In this document: in pieces, positions 51,601 to 60,600 of the stretch
How the letters are laid out: each line of letters opens with the position of its first letter
How positions within the stretch are numbered: the first letter of the stretch is position 1
Source: Orientallactaga sibirica
Lineage: Eukaryota; Chordata; Mammalia; Rodentia; Dipodidae
Direction: 5' to 3'
Assembly: GCA_036365145.1 (NCBI GenBank)
Contig: JAEOAD010000015.1
Span: 13,633,501 to 13,697,500 of the forward strand
Length of the DNA stretch: 64,000 bases
The notes under the pieces: model-generated
The model's database searches: none
What the model was told of the DNA's origin: nothing
What the model saw: the letters and a program-made list of their open reading frames with translations, nothing else
Translations under genes and position numbers: made by a program

Positions 51601-54600
51601 CTGGGTCATTTTGCAGGCAATATTTTATTTATTTACTTGAGAGAGAAGAGAAAGAAAGAGATAGGAGGCAGTCAGCATGAGTGAGTATGGGCACTCCAGG
51701 GTCTGCTGCCATGGCAAACAAACTCCAGATGCATGGGCTACTTTGTGCATCTACTGCAAATAAGCACCTTTAATTGCTGAGCCATCTCTCCATTCCTTGG
51801 CCCTAAATTTATGTGGAAATATAAAGGACCTAAAATAAAATAGTCAAAACATCTTTGAAAGGGAAGAACAATATTGGAAGACTTAAATTAACTGACCTCC
51901 ATAGTTTGTACAAAGCTTAAAAGAATAAAGACAATAAAGATAGTGTTGCAATGACATCCAGATCCACGGAAGGCAGATTACAAAAGAGAACAAAGGGGCT
52001 GGAGAGATGGCTTAGGCATTTGTCTGCAAAGCCAAAGGACCCAGGTTCAATTCCCTAGTACCCACGTAAGCTAGATGCACAAGGTGGCACATGCATCTGG
52101 CGTTCGTTTAGTGGCTAAAGGCCCCGGCACACCCAATCTCTCTGTATATGTCTGTCTTTTACTCTCTCTCTGAGATAAATAAAATATATTTTTTTTTAAC
52201 AGAGAGCAAGAGACAGACAGAGAGAATTGGCAGGCCCTCAGCCCCTGCAATCGAACTCCAGATGCTTGTGCCACCTAGTGGACCATTGCGACCTTGCATT
52301 TCCCTCCTCTTTGTGCATCTGGCTAATGTAGGATCTGGAGAGTAGAACATGGGTCCGTGGGCTTCACAGGCAAGCACCTTAACCACTAACCATCTCTCCA
52401 GCCCAAATAAAATATATTTAAAAAGAGAGAGAATAAGGACACTTTGGAAAATATATATTCTTTATCTTGAGTTGTGACTTTATAAATGGGCACATTTGCT
52501 GAAACAATCAAACTGTACATTTTAAATATTTGTATTTCATTTATATACCAAGGCCATAATCATTATCAGGGCATATGAAGCATGAAAATGTGACTGATAA
52601 CTTTAAAAGTTGAAAATAGAGCCTGACACACAGATGGTGATTGCAAGAGATAGTAATGTGGTATTTTAATCGATCTAATGTAAAAAAAAATATGTGTTCG
52701 TTGGGCTGGAGAGATAGCTTAGCAGTTAAGGCACTTGCCTGCAAAGCCAAAGGACCAAGGTTCAACTCCCCAGGACCCATGTACGTCAGATGCACAAGGT
52801 GGCACATGTATCTGGAGTTCGTTTGCAGTGGCTGGAGGCCCTGGTACATACTTTCTCTCCCCCTTTCCCCCCTCCCCATTTATCTGCCTCTATATATATC
52901 TCAAATATATAAATAAAAATAAAATATTTTTTAAAGTATTACTTAACTATAAGAAAATAGACAAAATTGTACCGTTTTTAGCACAATTAGATTTATCAAG
53001 ATATGTTAAAGATATGGAAAATATAGACCCTGAAATTAACAATTCATTAATCCATTAACAGACACAACAGAAGATAAATTTAGCACCACTCAAATAAGTC
53101 TAAAAGAAATATCTAAAGTGAGCAGCCTTCCTGGTATTACAGGCATACATCGCCACACTTAGGTTAAGGCTGACTGCTTAAAAGAAATTGTGGAAAGTTA
53201 GCCTCATTTGACAAACTTGAAAGTACAGGAATATAAAAAAGACTGTCACCAGAATTCTGTAGCTAGCAAAGCTATCTTCTAAAAATGAAGATGAGACATC
53301 ATCTTAGTTTTCAGAAGAGCTACAAATTATTCTTTAGTGCATCTGGTCTATGAAAATCTAAAAAAATGTCCTTAGGTGAAAGAAGAGTACTCACAAGTGG
53401 AGGCAACGAACTATCACTGAAAAAGATTACTGCAAATAGTAAACAGATTATTAAATAAAACAGTTTTGGCAATCTAAAATAATACTATACTGGAGAGATG
53501 GCTTAGCAGTTGAAGGTGCTTGCCTGCCAAGCCTGTGGACCCAGGTTTGATTACCTAGAGCCTACATAAGCCAGATGCACAAGGTGACTTATGTGCACAA
53601 GGTGGCTCTTGCAGTGGTTAAGGCTGTGGTATGCCAATTCTCATTTAAAAAAAAAAACAATACTAATTTTTTTTGTTTGTTTTTCGAGATAAGAGTCTCA
53701 CTCTAGCCTAGGCTGACCTGGAATTCACTTTGTAGTCTCAAGGTGGCCTCAAACTCACAGTGATCCTCCTACCTCTGCCTCCCAAGTGCTGAGATTAAAG
53801 GTGTGCGCCACCATGCCTGGCTCACTAATTGTATCTTGAAAAAGATGTGTAACATGGAAACTATATGGTAGTAGCACAAGTGATTAAGTATATTCAAAGC
53901 ATTTGTGAGACTCATGTTTCAGGCAGTAATATTAATTTTAAATAAAATAATACATCAGGGATATATGTATTGCAATGATTAGAGCACTTGCTAGGGAAAA
54001 AACAAAAAAACAAATTAAATGAAAAGTACAGCCTAACTTGGTAATTATATTAAGTGAATGTGGACTAAATGGTGGATTGCAAAATGCCTGTAACCACGTG
54101 AACTTTATTATGAAAAACATTATTAAAAGGCATGAGGATTGGTAGAATAAATATGCTATCATTTAAAAGACAATGTAGAAGAATTAATATAAGTGACAAT
54201 TTTAACCAAAAGAAACATTTCATTGTAATAAAGTTAATTCAAACAAAAGTTTAATTTTTTTTCCTTAATGATTAGTAAAGGTACAGAAGATTAAAATATA
54301 TTAGTTATACAGAAGATTAAAATATATTAGTTATCACATTGACCAAATTGGGATAAATGTAGAACACTATACCAAACTACCACAGATTCAAACTGTGTAC
54401 ATGCACCAGAATGGATCATCTCCTCACTAAAATCTAAATCAATAAATTTCAAAAGATTTGAAGTCACATTATATATTGATTGCAAAATGGCATGAAACAG
54501 GAAAAATCAAAAAGATACCCTAAAATTTAGCAGATTTATAAAATCATGCAACACATTGCTAAATGACATATAGTTCAAAAGATATTTCATAGAAATTAGA

Positions 54601-57600
54601 TAATTTTGAATTTAGCAACAATAAAAAACATATGAAAACTTACAGGAAATAATAGCATAGGATTTTTCAGATTGGCATTTGTAGCTGTGTATTTGTGTAA
54701 GGGAAATATAGACTTAGCATTAATAATCTTAAGGTTTTTGTTTTGTTTTTAGTTTTGAGAAAGAGGCAGAGAGAGACAGATTGGGCATGCCAGGGCCTTC
54801 AGCCACGGTGAACAAACTCCAGACATGTGTGCCCCCTTGTGTGCATGTGCAACATTGTGTGCTTGTGTCACTGTGTGTCTGGTTTACGTGGGACCTGGAG
54901 TTTTATCTTAGAAAGCTAGGAGAAGCAAAGCCAGTTAGGAACTCAATTACAAAAAAAGATGTCATTATGATATGAAAACAGAAGGTACACTAGAGAAAGC
55001 AAATGGCCAGTGGCAGTGAAACAGAACTGCCCAAAGCAGGCAGTGTATGTGTATGACTTCCTAATTAAGGACGGACTCTGCAAGTTTATGGGAAAGATTG
55101 GTCACCTCACACACTGTATTAAATTCAAACTGCTGAGTATCTTTTGGGTAAAATAAATTGCTAGCCTTGACCCTTTACCTCACAGTACAGAAAATGATTA
55201 AAATTTGATAATTGGGGCTAGGGAGATGGCTCAGTTGGGGCTGGGGAGATGGATCCCCAGCACCTACATAAATGCTGTGATCCCAGCACTCAGGAGACAG
55301 ATATTGGAGATCCCAAAGCTGTCTAGACTAGCTAAATCTGTGGACTCAAGGCAGGAAAACCTGCCTTAGTTAAAATAAGATGGAGAGTGATTGAGCAAGA
55401 CAGTTGGCATCAACTTTTACATTCCACTTAAACTCAAATGCACGCATCCTCATCTTTAGCTGGGAAGATATTCAGTGGATAAAGCACTTGCAGACATGAG
55501 GACCAGAGTTTGCATGGGGTTTGGCAGCCTTCTAGAACGTCAATCCAGGACGCAGAGTCAGGAGATTCCCCAGGGCAAGCTGGTTAGCTAGATTGGCTGA
55601 ATCAGTGCACCCTGGGCTCAAGTGAGAGGCATTGTCTCCCTAAATAAATAAGATGGAGAATCATCTAGAGAGACACCCGTTGTCAACCTCTAGCCTCTAT
55701 ATCATATACAAACTCCAGACATATGTCCTTCCCCCCAAAATAATTTTAATATAAAACAGTCCAGCTTGTGAAAGAAGAGAATGTCTTCTTTTTTTCTGCA
55801 CATCCTTGCTTGCTAGCCTATTAATGTTTTTTTCTTTGGTAGTAGTCATTTAGGATGAGATGATATTACTGTAGTATCATTTGGTGTTTTTCTAATACCT
55901 AATAATGTGGACCAAAAGCAATCAAAAGAGATAAAGAAGACCACTTCATACTTAGTAAGAGAGCAATCCAACAAAAGGATATTACAGTCATAAATCTATA
56001 TCCACCAAACACAGGTGCTGCAAAGTTTTTAAAGCAAAATATATTACACAGTATAGCAGAAATAACTCTCAATACAGTAATAGTTGGAGATTTTAATACC
56101 CCACTATTGTCAATGTACCAATCGTCCAATAGAAAATAAACAGAAATAAGGGAGCTAAACAGTACCAAACATCATTTGGATTTAAGAGACATCTACAGAA
56201 CATTCCATCCTAGTTCCACAGAATAAACATTCTTCTCAGCAGCTCATGGGGCCTTCTTTTTATAGTTCATATATTGATTGGGACATAAAACATATCTCCA
56301 CAAATTTAGGAAGTTGACATAACTCCATGCATTATATCAGAGACCACAATGTAACAAAAATTTCAATACCTGGAGACTGAACAACTTATTATTAAATAAT
56401 GAATGAGTAGTTGAAGAAATCAAAAAGGAAAATTTCATAATCTAATTTGTAAACTTGTTGCTAATACTTGCTTAAGTATTTCTTTTGGATATAAAGTCAA
56501 TGAGTGCTTATGTCCTCAAAAAGACATTTTCTTTCTTGAAAGTATTGTAGCTTAAAAAAAAAAGATACTCAGACTATATTTAAATTCAATTGTAAAACCT
56601 CTTGAAAAGTTAGTCAATAAATGTGTGCTTATTCTAGAGCAGCCTGTCTCTACCATTGACATGAAGCTGATGCTCTGTTGTTCCTTCACTGTATAGATGT
56701 GTGTCTGGAAATTTGTCAAAATGAACTGGACTTCCTTCTGATTTTCCTTTATGTTTTCTTAGAAAATGGTACAAAAGATTTTTTTTTTTTCTAATGTCAT
56801 TAGTTGATTTTTTATTGTCCATGAATCTTTATTCTTTGGCAAGGGTCCTGTGTTGATAACTTAGGAATTTCTTTTAAAGCTGTATAGCCACTAGATGTCA
56901 CTGTAATTTAAGTAACAAAAAATTATCTCAGCCCTTAAATGTATAAGACAATGATAGTTTCAGAAGCACTAGTTTATTATTATTTTATTATTTTTAAATA
57001 CATTTTAAATACATTTATTTATTTATTTGAGAGAGAGAACGAGGCAGAGAGAGAGAGAATGGGCACCCCAGGGCCTCTAAGCACTGCAGACACACTCCAG
57101 ACGCATGCACCCCCTTGTGCGTCTGGCTTACATGGGTCCTGAAGAATTGAACCAGGCTTCTTTGGCTTTGCAGGCAAATGCCTTAACTGCTAAGCCATCT
57201 CTCCAGACCTAATTTTTTTAAAATTTACTTTTATTTATTTGAGACTGAAGTAAGAGAGAATGGGTGTGCCACGGCTTCTAGCCACGACAAATAATTCCAG
57301 ATGGATGTGCCACCATGTGCATCTGGCTTACGTGGGACCTGGAGAATCGAACCTGGGTCCTTAGGCTTCGCAGGCAAGTTCCTTAACCACTAAGCCATCT
57401 CTCCAGATGAGAGAGAGAAAAAAAATGGGCACACCAGGGCCTTCTGCTGCTGCAAAAGAAGTTTCAAACACATTTACCCCCTTTGTGCATCTGGCTTTAC
57501 CTGGGTACTGGGGAATCAAACCCAGGTTGTCAGGTTTTGTATGCAAGTAACTTTAACTACTTAGCCATCTCCTATTTTTTTTTAAGTGTATAGGCTTTAT

Positions 57601-60600
57601 TATATTATAGATAGAACCTAAAAAAGAAAGAGTATAGAGTCTTCCTGCTCAAGAAAAGGCAGGACTAAGGTAAAGTCCACCTACGGGACCCAGATTGGAG
57701 TCTTACAGGTTCAAAGTGGGGGCTGAGCTTAACCAGCCACATTAACTGGTTGGTTTAATCCTTCTAGGAATCTTAGGAAAGGAGAACTTCTTCCTAGGGA
57801 GGGACTCTGGATGTGTTTAAGGAACAAAAGATCTAGGGAACAGAAGGACTACTTTCAATACCTTATTTGGATAAATAATGTTTGGTTAACATTGGTACTT
57901 GATTATTAAGGCTTTGGAACTTTGGTATGTTAAGTATAGCTATGGGAGAAAAGTGTTTCATCTTTTGAAGTGAAACAAAACCACTATTGGGCAGCTCAAT
58001 GTTTTACTATAAAACATTCTGGAATAGATTTTTGTACACCATCACTATCAAGTGATTTTATTTTTGACCCCTCCCTTTCCTATAAATCTGTTCCTTCTGA
58101 TGACCCTTTTAGGTTCAGCCTGGAGAGGGAAATAAAGCTTCCTTCAATGACATGCGAGCCCTGTCTGGTGGTGAACGTTCTTTCTCCACTGTGTGCTTCA
58201 TTCTTTCCCTGTGGTCCATCGCTGAATCACCTTTCAGATGCCTGGATGAATTTGATGTCTATATGGTATTATTAAATTTTAAGTTCTCTAATTTTAATTT
58301 GTTTGTTTGAAGCATGTTTTTTGAATGAGAAAAAGTTTCCATTTTGTTTCCCCATAACAAGAAAGATCTTACCTTACCCCTTCAGTCTGAGATGGTAGTG
58401 GTGGGAAAGACCCTAGAGCTCCCATTTCTCTCCCTGGCCACAATGCAGTCCTTCAAAGACTGTTCTCTACATCTACACGTCTCCTGTGTGTCATCCTGAC
58501 TGTTAGACACACTATGCTTCAGCTTCTTCCCTAGCTCACTTCCATCAACCCCAGAAGCATTACATCTCAGCACAGTCTTCACTGTCTTGCTCTTGGCTCC
58601 TCCTTCACAGACACACTTTTCAAAAGAACAAACCTAAAGTTCTGAGACCTACCTCTGTTTCCAGTTACCCAAATGGCTTAGGCAAAGTCTTCATCCTTTT
58701 GTAGTTTCAGAGTCTTTTGTTTGTTTTTATTTTTAATCTATAAGACAATATTAATACTCCCTACCTCAGGGTTACAGTGAGGCTGGACATTTAACATACT
58801 TTTTTCTTTACTGATTCATGCCCCATTCCACTGTAGTGAGGTTCTAGGCTATGTAACTTTAGCAGTTCTTTTTAGCAGAGGTCATAAATAAATATTGTCT
58901 TGTTTTTGGTTTTTTTTGTTGTTGTTGAAGTATTGGCACCAATGACCTATCTTCACAATCTTAGAAAATGTTGTCTTCTCAGCATCTACACTTCTCTTCT
59001 GTGTGTGTGCACGTGTGTATATTTCTCTCTTCAGTCTGTCAGGCTGTGTCACCCAATTCTGATGCCCTTAAAAATTTTGAGTTTTTTTTTTGCTTGTTAG
59101 GCTATGCTGATTTTTCTTGCTGTGGTACCCTCCCCCTCCCTACATCTACATACACTCCTCAAAGCAGCTACCTGCCTAGGAATACCTTCCAGATTGAGGT
59201 CTTTATCCTAACATCTCTCTTGCAATCTGATCCTATGTGTCCCACAACCCATTAGACCATCAGGTATCCAGCCAGCATCTCAGACTCTGTGTCTGAAATG
59301 GAATATATCTTCCTTTCAAAGCATTTTTCTTTTCCTGAATTTCTTATCTTATTAGTGACATATTGTTATTACCAGTGCAACTGCCTAGCTTCAAAACCTG
59401 TGATTTAGGCCAGGCCTCTTTATTTTTTTTCTTCTTCTTTTTTTAATTATTATTTTTTTATTGACAACTTCTGTACTTACATACAAAAAAACCACCTGAT
59501 ATTTCCCTCCCCTCCCCCATTCCACTTTAGAACTCCAGTCTCCATCATATCCCCTCCTTCTCTCCATTAGTCTCTCTTTTAATTTGATGTCATCATCTTT
59601 TTCTTCTATTTTGAGGGACTTGCGGAGGTATTGCTAGGCACTGCAAGGTCATGGATATCAAGGCCAATTTCTGTCTGGGTAGTTGCATTGTAAGAAGTCA
59701 TACTCTTCCTTTGGCTCTTCCATTCTATCCGCCCCCTCTTCCACAATGGTCCCTGAGCCTTGGAGGGTGTGACAGAGGTGTTTCAGTGCTGGGCACTCCT
59801 CCATCCCTTCTTCTCAGCCCTATGTTACCTTTTGGGTCATCCCAGTGATCATCGCCATCTGAAAAGAGAAGCTTCTCTAACCAGAAGTGAGAGTAGCGTT
59901 AATATGTGAATATGAACATTAAGTGTAGTACTTTCAGGGCAGCTTGGTGGGAATAATATATACATTTAGTCAGACAAGAGCCAGCTTTATACCCCTAAAG
60001 CTCATGACCTCCCCTGCCATAGACTTTTGCTTAGGTTTTTCAGTACCAGGTATGTATTCCCTCCCATAGAGAGGGCCTTCAGTCCAATTATGTATGGAAC
60101 AGTTGATTACCCCAAGAGTAGACATGCCACTATTGCACCCGTTCAGTCATTGGGCCTGTCTGGCCAAACTTGAATATTCAGCATCCACTGTTTTCACTGC
60201 TGATGACTTCTGTCTCCTATACGCTTCATGCAGTGCAGCTTTTTCCAGCTTTCAGTTGGCTGGTCTACAGGGAGAAGGTTTTCTGCTCCGCACCAGCTTG
60301 CTTTCTCAGTGACCTTGCCTGTCATGCAAGAGATGTCTTCAGCAATAGGGTCTTACTATCTGTTTCTCAAGGGAAACCAAGGGCTTTGGCAAAGTAGGCC
60401 AGGCCTCTTTAATCCCAGCACTCAGGAGGCTGGAGTAAAAGGATCACCATTAGTTCTGAGTTTATTTTGGGCTGCAGAATGGGTTCTAGTTCTTAGACAA
60501 GAGTGAAAACTTTTAATCCCAGCACTCAGGAGGCAGAGGTAGGAGGATCGCTGAGAGTTTGAGGCCACCCTGAGACTACATAGTGAATTCTAGGTCAGCC

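Larger units (their letters stand above)
50975..51985 (+). mobile_element. LINE-1 ORF2 fragment (RT region), sense, split by two Dips
   Basis: Recognisable ORF2 blocks: ATGTCCACACTCGCCATTTC and CAGCATTGAACTAGTGATTC (reverse-transcriptase neighbourhood) at 51040-51090, then, beyond the SINEs at 51463-51798, TTATGTGGAAATATAAAGGA and GGGAAGAACAATATTGGAAG. Frames are destroyed by stops and indels. Confidence 0.8.
49461..58112 (+). other. intron w20-w21 (8.7 kb)
   Basis: This intron is the densest in L1 ORF2 fragments and Dip SINEs, including a nested Dip pair and a three-Dip array. Unique-looking or unclassified stretches are 49461-49920, 50155-50565, 52420-52700, 52920-53485, 53825-54280, 55740-55900, 56440-56985 and 57575-58110. 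The last one may include an eroded LTR (AGGCTTTATTATATTA near 57592) that I cannot classify. Confidence 0.82.
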
